NCBI GenBank assembly: GCA_021399435.1
Contig: JAJTUP010000028.1
Coordinates: 620,001 to 684,000, forward strand
Direction of reading: 5' to 3'
Length of the DNA: 64,000 bases
Source of the DNA: Diaporthe sp. PMI_573
Lineage: Eukaryota; Ascomycota; Sordariomycetes; Diaporthales; Diaporthaceae
Shown: piece after piece, positions 19,543-29,688 of the stretch
Position numbering within the stretch: position 1 is the stretch's first letter
Layout: the number at the start of each line of letters is the position of its first letter
The notes under the pieces: generated by a model
Database searches by the model: none
Seen by the model: only the letters and a program-made list of their open reading frames with translations
Told to the model about the DNA's origin: nothing
Program-made: the position numbers and the translations under genes

Positions 19543-21183
19543 TCAATCCTTCTCAGGCGAGAGCAACCTGACCTTTTTGGCTCCGTTCGGAGGCCCTCGT
19601 ATCACCTCCTCTCTTTCCCGACTTCTACGGTCATCCTTCTCCTGGTCCCATCTTCGCACAGGCTCCCAGGCTGCGTGCTGCAGGGCTTCTTCGACGCTTG
19701 GCCGATCATTAGGGTCCCATGCTAGCATCGATACTAGCAGGTCACGCAGAGGTTCAGATATGCTCCGTAGGCGGCACCTCTCCTCTAGAGACCTGACAAT
19801 GCCGCGGTGAAACCCCTCATTTACCCTGACGAGGCCAGCTGGAGGGACCAGAAACGCGCGGAGCCAGGAGGCCGCTAAGGCCCATACGTCTGCCTTGCTT
19901 GAATAGCACGTCTCCTTCGAGCTGGTCCAGACCTCAGGAGCGACCCAGTACCCACTGTGACCCGGGACGCCGTAGTTGCGGGTGCAGATGGCAGAAGTTA
20001 TCACTGCTCTAGTTGGAGGGCAATGTCCAGGATCTGAAATCACCATGAGGGCCTTCGGTCGAATCCTGCCATGTATGAACCCCCTTCTGTGGATCATGGC
20101 GAGTCCCGACAACGTCTGATGAAAGTAAGCGAGACGGGCGTCGTCTCCCAACTTACGCCACTGCGCGGATATCAGGGTCTCGAAGTCGGACTCGGCGAGC
20201 GGCATGCTGTAGAACACCTCTTCATCGCCCTGCTGAGGCCCAGCAGCCAATCCATCTCTTTCGATCCAACAAGGCGGCGAGTCTCCATGCTCGCACCAAC
20301 TCGTGATCATGCCGAGCAAACCATCGCTTGTTCCGCTTGTCGATGCTACCTGCAGCTCAGTCCTTGCGCGACGCCCTGCTTCCCGACCTGCCTTGTAGAC
20401 AATCCTCTTCACGGCTACAGGCTGGCCAGAATGAAGATGGAGTCCATAGTGTACAGACTCGTGTGGCCGCTTCGACAATTCGCCATGCACCCTCACGTCC
20501 CAGAGCGTGAAGTGCTTCTCATTTGGGACCGGGGCTAGGCATGTCGCTGGGTTGATTTGGCACAGACGGTTTCGCACCGCGGTGAAAGTGTTGTAATCAT
20601 GGGGTTGTAGTGTGAATTCGAGGATGAAGTCGTATTCACCAAAATGAAGATGATTGGTTTGCTTCAGAAGCACGCAAGTCGAGTCCGGTCTACCGCCTCC
20701 TCTCAGTGTAAGATCATTACCATTGACATCCCCGCTCTTGTAGATGATGGGCAGAGAACAAACATTGCGCAAAAGGAGCGACCCGGAATTTGGATGAAAT
20801 AACAGCATGGCGTGGATGCTCTTGATGGATTTGCGAGCATGTTTCGAGCCATGTGAGTTCCCCGGGGGACAGAGCAGAACGTCGACTTTGGAATAACTCG
20901 CCTGTGTCTTTGGCAGAGACGGCGATGGCCCGGCGCCCACGCGCCATTTGCCCAATAGGACAGGGGGATCATCGGAGTCGATGGGAAGCGACGGGACGGA
21001 TAAGAGGTAGGCAATCCTCTCGTCCTCGTTGACGAGGCATGGGGTTGAGGCATCGCTGTCGTGCACCGCTTCCAGAAGGTGCAAGGCGGCCGCATTCCCA
21101 GGCCGGAGCGTCGCGAATTGTATGCCCTTTGCTTCGCGGACCTGGTCCTGCGCGCCCTGGACAGTATGATTCAATTCAGGCAT
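19543..21183 (-). CDS. FHA-domain protein with a degenerate kinase domain (pseudokinase)
   Basis: A single 546-residue frame from ATG 21183. Residues ~75-190 look like an FHA phosphothreonine-binding domain (IHAMLLFHPNSGSLLLRN, then FGEYDFILEF). Residues ~225-520 follow a protein-kinase outline: ATP-anchoring VAVK with Lys259, SAQWRKLGD helix region, VAPE at 414-417 and KADVWALA with Asp432. The catalytic loop, however, reads HGRIRPKALM (371-380) where active kinases have HRDxKxxN, and the DFG position reads SAI (397-399); the glycine-rich loop is also absent. It is therefore probably catalytically dead and acts as a binding scaffold. It is divergently placed to the gene at 21488 with a MITE between. 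Confidence 0.8.
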   Translation of the reverse strand: MPELNHTVQGAQDQVREAKGIQFATLRPGNAAALHLLEAVHDSDASTPCLVNEDERIAYLLSVPSLPIDSDDPPVLLGKWRVGAGPSPSLPKTQASYSKVDVLLCPPGNSHGSKHARKSIKSIHAMLLFHPNSGSLLLRNVCSLPIIYKSGDVNGNDLTLRGGGRPDSTCVLLKQTNHLHFGEYDFILEFTLQPHDYNTFTAVRNRLCQINPATCLAPVPNEKHFTLWDVRVHGELSKRPHESVHYGLHLHSGQPVAVKRIVYKAGREAGRRARTELQVASTSGTSDGLLGMITSWCEHGDSPPCWIERDGLAAGPQQGDEEVFYSMPLAESDFETLISAQWRKLGDDARLAYFHQTLSGLAMIHRRGFIHGRIRPKALMVISDPGHCPPTRAVITSAICTRNYGVPGHSGYWVAPEVWTSSKETCYSSKADVWALAASWLRAFLVPPAGLVRVNEGFHRGIVRSLEERCRLRSISEPLRDLLVSMLAWDPNDRPSVEEALQHAAWEPVRRWDQEKDDRRSREREEVIRGPPNGAKKVRLLSPEKD

Positions 21184-21282
21184 TTGACACTTTCCCAGGT
21201 ATCACGGGTACCGATGGTAAAGAGAGATCTAATCTGCCTACCTAGGTATCCGGAGTACGCCCGTGGTAGGAGTGGGGGCACG

Positions 21283-21421
21283 CTTACCTCAGGCACTCAG
21301 ACCCACTGGGGGCGCTTAACAGCGCGACGCCTTCCCTAAAGGGGTAATGGCTCCCAGAATCATGTGCGCTTAGCGCTTGCGTCTATTCGGCTAGTGTGTG
21401 GGTCTGAGTACCTGAGGTAAG
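21283..21421. mobile_element. 139-bp MITE with 24-bp TIRs and 6-bp target duplication
   Basis: The left end 21283-21306 (CTTACCTCAGGCACTCAGAC...) and right end 21398-21421 are reverse complements over 24 bases with one mismatch. Both ends are flanked by GGCACG (21277-21282 and 21422-21427), a target-site duplication. The interior carries no coding potential. It sits in the shared promoter region of two divergent genes. Confidence 0.85.
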
Positions 21422-21487
21422 GGCACGCTGGCCGCCTCGGTCACGTGACTAACTGGGGACGTTAATCTCCCGGGACGACGGCAACGA

Positions 21488-22558
21488 ATGTTGCGACAGA
21501 CCTACGATGCCGCCAGACACCAACCAGCAACAGCAACAACATACTCTCGCAGCGCAATGTCTAAACGATCAGCATCTAACGGTCATTCGGATGTCCTCTC
21601 TGGCGATGCGAAAAGAGTTAGGCTTGATGAAGACGCAGACAAAGCCTGGGTATCGCTTACCAGTCCGAATGAACCACTTCTGGCAGTTCGTCGCCAGTCA
21701 GTCACGCAAGCTGCCAGCGCTCCCGCCGACAAGAAACTTCAGGAGATCACTAAGCAGGCCGGAATCCAACACAGCCCATACAAAGCACGCTCTCGTGAGC
21801 CCAGTCCAAGCCTGTGGCCCAGCGTCCATGATGGTTGCCAACAAGCGAAGCCCATAGAAGACACGCTGGGCGAATGGGACCGGCAGATGCAGGACGCATA
21901 TGACCGGACAGATGTGCATTTCAGGCAAGCGCGACAGGAATACATTAGGTTCCGCGAAAACCGCCTGCCCAGTCCCACGCCGTCCGACGAGGGTTCCGTC
22001 GTTCACGACTCAGACGCAGACGAGTTCGGTTGTGTACCACTCATGTTCAACCTTGAGAACGACGATCCAGAGGTGGAGCAGGTGTTTGGAGCCATTTACT
22101 CCCATCGTCTGCGGGAGCGCATGAGGAGAAGGAGATGTCCGACGCCGCCGCGTGTGAAACCCCGTTACGCGACCATCCAGGCCGCGAAAGCGGCCGAGGC
22201 ACGCAGGATGCCTCCTAGCCACGAACGCGACCAAGCAAGCCCTCCACCCTCGATGCGACATAGCCGAGCTCTAGCTCGCTCCAGTGGACGGCGAGTCTCC
22301 AGCGCGATTGTAAAGCCTGGCCGAGAAGTCCCTCGGCGTGGGCAGGTATTGAACAATACAGAAAGAGCTAGGGGCCATGCCAGCCAAGATTCAGCACTAC
22401 CATTCAATCGACGACTTACACGGCGGAGTCAACAACGCCAATTTTACGAGCTTGATCATCGTGGCAAGGGACGCCTAGTGGTTAGACATCAAGATCTGGT
22501 GCCCTGGCAAGGTCTTGACATCACGGAACATTTACGAGAATACGGACGAACTTTCTGA
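21488..22558 (+). CDS. Hypothetical basic, probably disordered nuclear protein
   Basis: An open frame of 356 residues from ATG 21488; an in-frame ATG at 21557 (GCGCAATGTC) would give a 333-residue protein starting MSKRSASNGHSD and is an equally good start. The N-terminus has a likely nuclear-localisation cluster (AKRVRLDED). The middle is Ser/Pro/Arg-rich with an acidic patch (DSDADEFG), then RLRERMRRRRCPTPPRVKPR. The C-terminal ~40 residues (from QFYELDHRGKGRL) look more conserved-like. No domain recognised. Confidence 0.55.
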   Translation: MLRQTYDAARHQPATATTYSRSAMSKRSASNGHSDVLSGDAKRVRLDEDADKAWVSLTSPNEPLLAVRRQSVTQAASAPADKKLQEITKQAGIQHSPYKARSREPSPSLWPSVHDGCQQAKPIEDTLGEWDRQMQDAYDRTDVHFRQARQEYIRFRENRLPSPTPSDEGSVVHDSDADEFGCVPLMFNLENDDPEVEQVFGAIYSHRLRERMRRRRCPTPPRVKPRYATIQAAKAAEARRMPPSHERDQASPPPSMRHSRALARSSGRRVSSAIVKPGREVPRRGQVLNNTERARGHASQDSALPFNRRLTRRSQQRQFYELDHRGKGRLVVRHQDLVPWQGLDITEHLREYGRTF

Positions 22559-23100
22559 AGATATGGGATGAAAGCTGAACACTGTCAATTGGGTCAACTA
22601 AGCATTGTTGAAGAGCTTAGCCGAATCACTTGGTCTATCCTCTCGGTGAGAGTTTTTGAGTAATTGGGTTGGTGTTGACGACAAAGGCCGAGGGATTTAT
22701 TAGTTCGTAGTGATTTCCCAGGCAACCCTATAAAAATTCCTGAGGGCCATAACAGTTCTCTGGCAGCCACAAGGACTCAAGAAACTTTAGAGGGGAGAGT
22801 TCCAACCATATGTGTATGCGGTTAGTGCACGCAATGAGAACTGCTTCCAGTTTGCACATTTAGGGTACGGTTGCCGTTAGCCAAAATAACACCATTGACA
22901 ATGAACTTACCTGTTAAACAAAGTTAAGAACGCAACAGGCTCGCTGTCGTCGGACAGGGCGGAGTGCTAGCAAACCGAATTCCTCTCTCAATTTCAATTT
23001 CTTTGCTCATGGAACAACATCAATCTTGTCCTTCGCTTTTTACTTCTACTTCTTCTTACATAATGATGCGAATCGGATCAACTGCTTTTTGACATATACA
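22559..23100. other. Noncoding AT-rich stretch ending at an abrupt GC change
   Basis: No gene seen. Base composition changes sharply near 23100, from AT-rich to strongly GC-rich, where the next coding frame begins. Confidence 0.45.
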
Positions 23101-24825
23101 AAATACGACGGTCGGAAACGCGACCGAGAGAAGCTGTACGACCTGGGGAAGCGCGAGCACGAAGCCGGCATCCAGCGGCGCGCGCTTCTTGACAAGCTCG
23201 CCCGCATCGACGGCTCGGCGGCCTCCCCGGCGCCGCCCGAGGCGCGCTTCTCGCCGTGGGAGCCGGTCGACTGGACGGCACCCGCCCCGGCGACACGCGA
23301 GCAGGCGGCCGTCGACGGCCCGCCCCTGGCGATTCAGGCCATCGAGCGCGTGATGGCCTTCTATAAAGCCCAACCAGACGTGGATCGCGGTGTCATGTAC
23401 CTGAAGGTGTATTCGTTGTCGCCACCGCACACCTCCTACGCCTGTGTCTTGGAGTCCCAGCCGTCCCAGCCGCTGAAGAAGGTTGACTGGACGGCGCCCG
23501 ACGTGGCGACGAGCGTACAGGACTCCGTCGACGGCAAGGGCCTGCCGCTACAGGCCGTCGAGCACGCGCTCGCCTTCTTCAACGCCCACCCGGAGGTAGA
23601 TCGCAGCCGGTACGATGTCCTCTGCCTAGATATCAGCTCGTTGTTGCCGCCGCTCGCCCCGCGCGCCCCTGTCTCCGGGTTCCAGCCGTGGAAGACGGTC
23701 GACTGGACGGCGCCCGACGTGGCGACCGGCGTGCAGTCCGCCGTTGACGGCTCGCGCCTGCCGCTGCAGGCCCTCGAGCGCGTGGTCGCCTTCTTCGACG
23801 CCCACCCGGACGTGGACCGCGGCTGCTGCGATGCCCTCTGCCTGGAGGCCTACTCGTCGTTGTCACCGCGCCCTGCCCACGCCTGTGTCTCCGAGTTCCA
23901 GTTCGCCAACAGCTACGTGGTGGAGATGGTGGAGGAGGAGGCCGGCACCGCTGACGACGGCGCTGACGGCCGCATGACGCTGTTTCTGTTCACCTTTGAG
24001 CCCGTACACGAGGCCGCGATTGTGGCGGCGCGGCGGGCGTACGGCGACCTCGTGCCCAAGTACACGCGCGTGGACACCCTGGCGCTGGGGCCCGGGCAGC
24101 CGGAGCTGTCTATGTGGCGGATCGAATGTGCGCCGGGGCGGCCCTTCTCGGCGGAGGCGCCGCGGCTGACGCTGGCCGTCAACGGGCCGCGGTACGAGGC
24201 GGTGCTGCGGTCGTGCGTCGACTTTGCCATGGCGCCGATGCGGCGGGGCGGGGCGGATGCGGACGCGTGGCCCACGGCGCCGTACAACCCGCGCTGCGGC
24301 GGCGACAATCTCATCGTGCGGCCCGGCCGCGCCGGCGTCGGCGGGCTGCTGCTCTGGACGGCCCCGGCCCCCGTGGAGCTGCCGCTGGGGGCGGCGCTGT
24401 GCTTGCTCCTCCCGCTGCTGGGGCAGCCGCTGCGCCCGCCGGCGGAGATCAAATCCAAATACCCGTGGGTGGTCGACCACCTCCCGTTCCGGGGCCACCG
24501 GCGCGACGTCGACAGGTTCCAGCTCCCGTGTGTGGAGCAGCTGCAGGCGCAGGACGCGATGCCGGCCGTCGAGGACGACCATCGGCCCTGGCAGCGCATC
24601 TTCGCCGCCATGGCCGAGGGAGTGGACCTGGCGACCGACATCGCCGACGCGGACAAGCCGTACTACAAGCGCGAGGTTGGGAACCTGCGCGGGACCTGTT
24701 TTTACGATAGACTGGGCGCGTACAGCCCCGACGCACCCGAGGGTGAGAAACGCGAAGAGCGGTTAGTCGACAGGGATTTACCAGTCAGAATAAAGATAGA
24801 AGAGGATGAGGGGAGAGGAAACTGA
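23101..24825 (+). CDS. Hypothetical GC-rich protein with three 72-residue repeats, 5' end unresolved
   Basis: The frame is open from before 23101 to 24825, but no in-frame ATG exists before codon 23353, so the true start lies in an unrecognised upstream exon or was lost. Coherent protein begins at KYDGRKRDREKLYDLGKREH. Three tandem units start at VDWTAP (23266, 23482, 23698), each 72 residues and each containing a helix ending PxVDR. A non-repeated ~300-residue part follows (FTFEPVHEAAIVAARRAYGD, KYPWVVDHLPFRGHRRDVDR). No family recognised. Long antisense frames here are artefacts of high GC content. Confidence 0.5.
   Translation, partial: KYDGRKRDREKLYDLGKREHEAGIQRRALLDKLARIDGSAASPAPPEARFSPWEPVDWTAPAPATREQAAVDGPPLAIQAIERVMAFYKAQPDVDRGVMYLKVYSLSPPHTSYACVLESQPSQPLKKVDWTAPDVATSVQDSVDGKGLPLQAVEHALAFFNAHPEVDRSRYDVLCLDISSLLPPLAPRAPVSGFQPWKTVDWTAPDVATGVQSAVDGSRLPLQALERVVAFFDAHPDVDRGCCDALCLEAYSSLSPRPAHACVSEFQFANSYVVEMVEEEAGTADDGADGRMTLFLFTFEPVHEAAIVAARRAYGDLVPKYTRVDTLALGPGQPELSMWRIECAPGRPFSAEAPRLTLAVNGPRYEAVLRSCVDFAMAPMRRGGADADAWPTAPYNPRCGGDNLIVRPGRAGVGGLLLWTAPAPVELPLGAALCLLLPLLGQPLRPPAEIKSKYPWVVDHLPFRGHRRDVDRFQLPCVEQLQAQDAMPAVEDDHRPWQRIFAAMAEGVDLATDIADADKPYYKREVGNLRGTCFYDRLGAYSPDAPEGEKREERLVDRDLPVRIKIEEDEGRGN
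23266..23913 (+). repeat. Three tandem 216-bp coding repeats
   Basis: Units begin at 23266, 23482 and 23698 (GTYGACTGGACGGC), exactly 216 bp apart. Units 2 and 3 are more alike than either is to unit 1, suggesting stepwise duplication. Confidence 0.85.
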
Positions 24826-25411
24826 AGGGGAAGAGGAAGCAAGAGGCCGTTCTGACCAGCAACTTTTCTCGACCTTGGAGAGTGGTGCCATTTCGATTGT
24901 CACCATATAGGGCGAGTATGTGTTCAGTCCTGACCAGATGCCAGAGATCAAGAGCATGTCCCACGAATGCAACATCTCCAAGATAAGGTATCCAGTCTGC
25001 GGTTGCTACTACTGGTGATCACCGGCGGATGTGTGTCGTCGACTCAACATATTTCCCACTCTTCCCCAACTTTTCTGCGCTCCCGGTTCATCGTCTGTGG
25101 GGCGCGGGTCCGCCGCTGGCAGGCTGCCTTTTGTGGAGGGCACGCCCGCCGATGTACCTCTACACGTAAGTTTAGTGAACAAATACCTGCTCTAGCTGCT
25201 CTAGCTTGTCCCTTGCCGATTGCTGCGTGCATTGCAGCTGGGCGGGTGATCTAGTGCACCAGCCAATCCAAAGTGCCCCAAAAGCACATATGAGAAATCT
25301 CCGCCAACCTAAATCTCCAGATCGACCGATTCCTCGGCCCCTTCTTTGTACGGTACTCTATTCAGGCGGGACTCCTCACAGACCACTCTGCCCTTCCCTG
25401 AGTTCAACAAA
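24826..25411. other. Intergenic and 5' leader of the RGS-LOV gene
   Basis: No gene seen. A CCAATC element at about 25262-25267 is a possible promoter site, and the last ~100 bases before ATG 25412 are CT-rich, as in fungal leaders. Confidence 0.4.
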
Positions 25412-27379
25412 ATGGAGAACGAGTCATCTGAACAGCCTGCCAGACCCTTGTCGCCGCCTCCATCTCCTCTGTCACCATTGAGCTCGCGCAGGAAGAAGAT
25501 TCCGGCCCCACTAACCAGACGACTGAAGAACAAATCCGGTCTCAAGTCACATGTCAATGAGTCGGCTTTGAGACAATATACGGATTACGATAATCTTGGG
25601 ACGCCTCAGTCACCATTCTTCTCTCCTGGTATTTGGACGGGAAACACATTCGGCGAACCAGGCGCCAGGACGAACCTGGAACAATCTGAGGATTTTTCCA
25701 CTCCCCAACTTCCAGTTCTTGACGTCTTCGCGATGGAGACTGTCAATACCGTTTTGAAAGACCAGGCAGCTGTAGCTCGTATGAGGCAGTTTGCGCAGTC
25801 TCGTGGCCGATACAAGGATATCGACTTTTTAATGAAGGTGGACGAGTATAGCAACACAATGAACATGGTCTCGTTAATCATGGCCAATATCTCAACGAAG
25901 TTCACCGGCGTAGCAGCATCTCAACCCATCAGGCTTCCGATAGCTGTTTCCAAAAACCTCAATACCGATATAAAAAATGTCTCTTCCTCGCTTCTACCGG
26001 GGCTTGAAAGCCTGTTCGACGATGCGAAATCACATATTGAAAGGAGGCTTGCACAGGATATATACCTTGACTTCCTCAACAATCAGCTATCCCTCGGTCT
26101 GCAGACCATCGGGCCAGGTTACTCGCCCAGCCAGATTTGCTCCGGATTTGGTGACTCTTTCTGTATTACTGACTCATATCAAGCCGACTCTCCAATGGTA
26201 TTCGTCTCAGATGGCCTGGCCGGTCTCACCGGATACAACCATGACGAGCTTGTCGACAGGAACTGCCGTTTTCTCCAGGGGCCGGGAACAAGGGCAAGCG
26301 GCGTGGACCGCATTAGGGACGCCGCCAACAAGAACCAGGAGTGGTCCGAACTGCTGTTGAATTACCGTAAAGATGGGCGCGTCTTCTGGAACCTCCGGTT
26401 CACGGCGCACCTGATGGGGCTTGACGGCCAGGTTCGCTACCACCTCGGTGGCCAAGTGGACGTAACAGAAGTCCTTGAGTCGCAGGAAAGCGTGGCCGGC
26501 TTACTGGCCTACGACCCACCGTTGAGAGACCGCAAGCTAACGACTCCCAATGAGCACGAGGACCGCGGATCATGGTGCAATGCGTTCAGCAAGGAACGGC
26601 GGCCCGCTCGGGATAGAAACGCCAAATACCTACCGCAGACCCCCCGTAACAAGTTCTTCAAGGGTTTCCGACGCCCTTCACGCGGAGGTACGCCTGTGTC
26701 TCCGATCGATACGGAGAGTACCCATGATCTGTCGACATCTGAGCCGACCACGCCAATGGAACACCGCGGCCCAATCAACTTCCCATCTCCGGCGACCCCA
26801 ACCCACAATGCGGTCCTCTCGCCATACTCGCGCTTCATTGTCCTCGAATACATCCCTGCGGGCTCAACAGGGAGTAGTAGCGACAAGAAAAGCCTCTGTG
26901 CCCAGCTACCGGTCGCCTTCTGCTCCGCGGCGATAATGGACAGCCTGAAAAACGGATCCACAAAGAAATGTCTGGCAGACGTCATCCGGCACAACGTCTT
27001 CAAGGTCCTCTCGGTGGCCGGGAATTCGCCATCCGTCAACAAGTCATTCAAGGCCACAGTTCGAGCAAGCATCGCCGAAGGACGGCCGGTCAAGCTCGAC
27101 CTGACGCTCAATGGAAACATCCTGCGGAAGTCTCGGGGTCTGTCGCTGTCCAGGGAGTCCAGCGGCGTCTGCCTCACGGCTCTAAGGCTGGGAGGTGGAG
27201 AGTCAGCCCCAAGTACCCCCAGCCACGGCTGGTCGTTGCGTAAGAGCATGGGTCTGGAGAGGCTGGCGCCACTTAATCACGGCTGCGCAGAGGACTTTGT
27301 GAGCTACTGGACTCCGTTGAAGGATGCGCAAAGAGCCACTCGGTTTGTTGTTCTCGTGCTCATCCCCAAAGTGACCTGA
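25412..27379 (+). CDS. RGS-LOV blue-light photoreceptor
   Basis: A single-exon frame of 655 residues from ATG 25412 (CAAAATGGAG). After a Pro/Ser-rich, basic N-terminus, residues ~103-235 match an RGS domain (METVNTVLKDQ, FLMKVDEYSNTMNMV, RRLAQDIYLDFLNNQLS). Residues ~240-380 form a LOV/PAS domain with SPMVFVSDGLAGLTGY and the photoactive cysteine C285 in RNCRFLQGPGT; the GGQVDVTE strand carries the expected flavin-side Gln. A basic linker follows, then a second PAS-like region (YSRFIVLEYIP, LPVAFCSAAIMDSL, WTPLKDAQRATRFVV). Known fungal RGS-LOV proteins such as BcLOV4 bind FMN and move to the plasma membrane in blue light, linking light to G-protein signalling. All key residues appear intact. 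Confidence 0.88.
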   Translation: MENESSEQPARPLSPPPSPLSPLSSRRKKIPAPLTRRLKNKSGLKSHVNESALRQYTDYDNLGTPQSPFFSPGIWTGNTFGEPGARTNLEQSEDFSTPQLPVLDVFAMETVNTVLKDQAAVARMRQFAQSRGRYKDIDFLMKVDEYSNTMNMVSLIMANISTKFTGVAASQPIRLPIAVSKNLNTDIKNVSSSLLPGLESLFDDAKSHIERRLAQDIYLDFLNNQLSLGLQTIGPGYSPSQICSGFGDSFCITDSYQADSPMVFVSDGLAGLTGYNHDELVDRNCRFLQGPGTRASGVDRIRDAANKNQEWSELLLNYRKDGRVFWNLRFTAHLMGLDGQVRYHLGGQVDVTEVLESQESVAGLLAYDPPLRDRKLTTPNEHEDRGSWCNAFSKERRPARDRNAKYLPQTPRNKFFKGFRRPSRGGTPVSPIDTESTHDLSTSEPTTPMEHRGPINFPSPATPTHNAVLSPYSRFIVLEYIPAGSTGSSSDKKSLCAQLPVAFCSAAIMDSLKNGSTKKCLADVIRHNVFKVLSVAGNSPSVNKSFKATVRASIAEGRPVKLDLTLNGNILRKSRGLSLSRESSGVCLTALRLGGGESAPSTPSHGWSLRKSMGLERLAPLNHGCAEDFVSYWTPLKDAQRATRFVVLVLIPKVT

Positions 27380-27423
27380 GTGGGGTCTCCCTCTATTATT
27401 TGGCTTCTCAACTCTGTAACATA

Positions 27424-29688
27424 CAGGGTAGGGAATCAATCCACGACTTCCACGGTATTGATCAATATATTGACTTCAATCCACGTCAACGTCAATCCAC
27501 GAGACCTGTTGTTATGTAATCAATCCATCCACGGTTGGGGGCTGGTGGATTGAGATGTGGATTGACGTGGACGCTAGTCAGGGGTATGGGTGCCCTGATA
27601 TATTTCGTTAATATTTGCTATGTATCTCTGCGCAACCACTAACAGACCTAATCAGGCAATACCTCTGACGCGTTCTGACACGTCGTGACACGTTATAACG
27701 CCTGAGCCCAAAATGTCTCCTCATTTACTTGATTCATACGGTCGGTGAACCTTCAATCTCGAGATGGCGGACTTTCCTTTTGACCATAAACTACCGATCA
27801 ACAACGACGGGCATGCTGAGGTCCCTTGGCCTAGTCTGGATCCGGACCCCGAAGTCCGCCAGCCTTCTACTTGGGCACCAACAAGTGATGAGGAGCGGAG
27901 GATCTTCCGCGTCTGGAAGGGATTCACGCTGGCCGAGCGCAGCAAAGATACCCTATCATGGGTATGGAATTACGGAGTCGAGTCAATCCAAAACATCTCG
28001 ACGATGGATCTGTATGCCACGTGTGCGCCAGAAGACCCCCACGCCGCAGTCATACGAATCCAAAGGCACCCAAAACGCTGAACTCCACCTCTGGAAAGCC
28101 CACGGCTACTGGGATCCATCAGGACGACGATCAACACCGTCAGAGAAGAAAGGAGGCAAGAGGGTGCTTGCTTCTATTTCGGACTTCATGAGCCTCAAAC
28201 GTTCCGATCCAAAGGATCAAGCGCTGGCCAATAGCTTGACCAAACGCTTCGATCGAGGAGAGTTCCAGAAGCTCATTGTCAACTGGATAGTCGAAAGCTA
28301 GCAATCGTTCAAGCAGGTTGAACACCCTAGATTGCAACAGATTTTCGAATACCTCAATCCGGCGGTCAAGGTTACGAGTGCGCACATTACGGCGAAGACT
28401 GTGCACAGACTGGCGGTGCAACAATTCGAGCGATATCATAGCACAGTCCAACAGGTCTTGACGAGGTCGCCGGGTCAGATCCACATTGCCTTTGACGGCG
28501 CAAGGACTAGGAATCGTCACGCGTTATATGGCGTGACGGCTGTCTTCAGAGACCACGAGAATCAGCTCCAAAAAGTCGTGCTCGGCATTCCGGAGCTGGT
28601 AGAGCGACATACTGGCGAGAACATTGCCGCCGAGATCCTCGAGATCATCAGGTCGTTTGGCATCGAGGACAAGGTCGGTTACTTCACTCTCGATAACGCA
28701 GCAAATAATGAAACGGCAATGTCAGAGATTGCAGAAGAGCTGAAGTTCGACCCGGTTCAACGACGCGTTCGATGCATAGGACACATCCTTAGCCTTGTTG
28801 TTAAATCCCTTCTCTTTGGAAAAGATGTTGATGCGTTTGAGAAATCTCTTGTCAAGGGGGAGCCTTTGGTGAGAGCAACCCATGACGATTGGATGCGGAA
28901 GGGTCCTGTTGGGAAAGCGCATAACTTCGTCGTTTGGGTCCATCGGTCCGACTTACTGACTCAGTTGCTTCGTCAACTGCAACAAGACTCATTTGCAGCT
29001 TCTGGCGATCCTGAAGGTGGAAAGCAACGGCCAGTTGACGTTGTCCTTGACAACGATACTAGATGGTTATCCCAATACTACATGATAAAACGAATGCTTC
29101 GACTGCAGCCCTTCTACGAAGAATTCATCGCCAAAGCCAAGAGGCTATTCCGAGACGCTCGGAAAGGTGAGGGAGGACAGAGGCTTCCTCCCTGCCTCGA
29201 GGAGTCGAGCTTCATCAACGAGAGCGATTGGGCGGTGCTGAGGACGTTTGATGAGATCCTCTCCGATTTCCACGTGGTTGTGCAAGTACTTCAGGGAGAC
29301 GGACAGTCGCGATACCGATCGTCTGGAGTTAGAGAAACGTTTGGCTCTATGACTGATGTGCTGGAGGCGTTCGAATTCCTACTTGGGAGGAATTATCGAA
29401 GATGTCGATAACATACTGCTTGACGATACAGCGTTGGAGGAGGCTGTTGGACGGGCTTGTTTGGAGGAGCAGCAGGAGTGAGGCAATCGAAATTCGGCGA
29501 TAGGTTCCCGAATTGCCCGATTAGGAAATCCGAGTTAATGTGACAGGGGTCTTCCACGTGTTCAATATTATGGACATCAATCCACAGATAGCCTCGTGGA
29601 CATCAATCCACGAGCACCCTGCTGAGTAAGCCGTCAATTCAATCCACAAAGTCGGATATTGACGTGGATGGATTGATTCCCTACCCTG
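27424..29688 (+). mobile_element. hAT transposon with perfect 20-bp TIRs, no target duplication
   Basis: The ends are perfect inverted repeats of 20 bp (CAGGGTAGGGAATCAATCCA), with many subterminal TGGATTGA/TCAATCCA motifs. The 8 bp outside each end differ (GTAACATA on the left, GCGGGGAA on the right), whereas hAT insertion makes 8-bp duplications. The left flank is 44 bp after the RGS-LOV stop; the right flank cuts a reductase gene in mid-codon. Confidence 0.85.
27764..29411 (+). pseudogene. hAT transposase, broken and C-terminally truncated
   Basis: The start MADFPFDHKL leads to a BED-finger region (RVWKGFTLAERSKDTLSW), then a frame change near 28000, a TAG at 28299-28301 and a long frame from about 28305. 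Transposase core motifs are present: [32 protein letters not shown] and the CIGHILSLVVKSLLFG region, then LDNDTRWLSQYYMIKR. The C-terminal hAT dimerisation block (around ERLFS) is missing; the frame ends at NYRRCR shortly before the right terminal repeats. This copy cannot make a full transposase. Confidence 0.8.

Noticed and set aside
23863..24656. Long minus-strand open frames opposite the GC-rich repeat gene
   Set aside because: They are rich in Arg/Pro/Gln without domain pattern and disappear when the GC content falls; they are shadows of the plus-strand gene.
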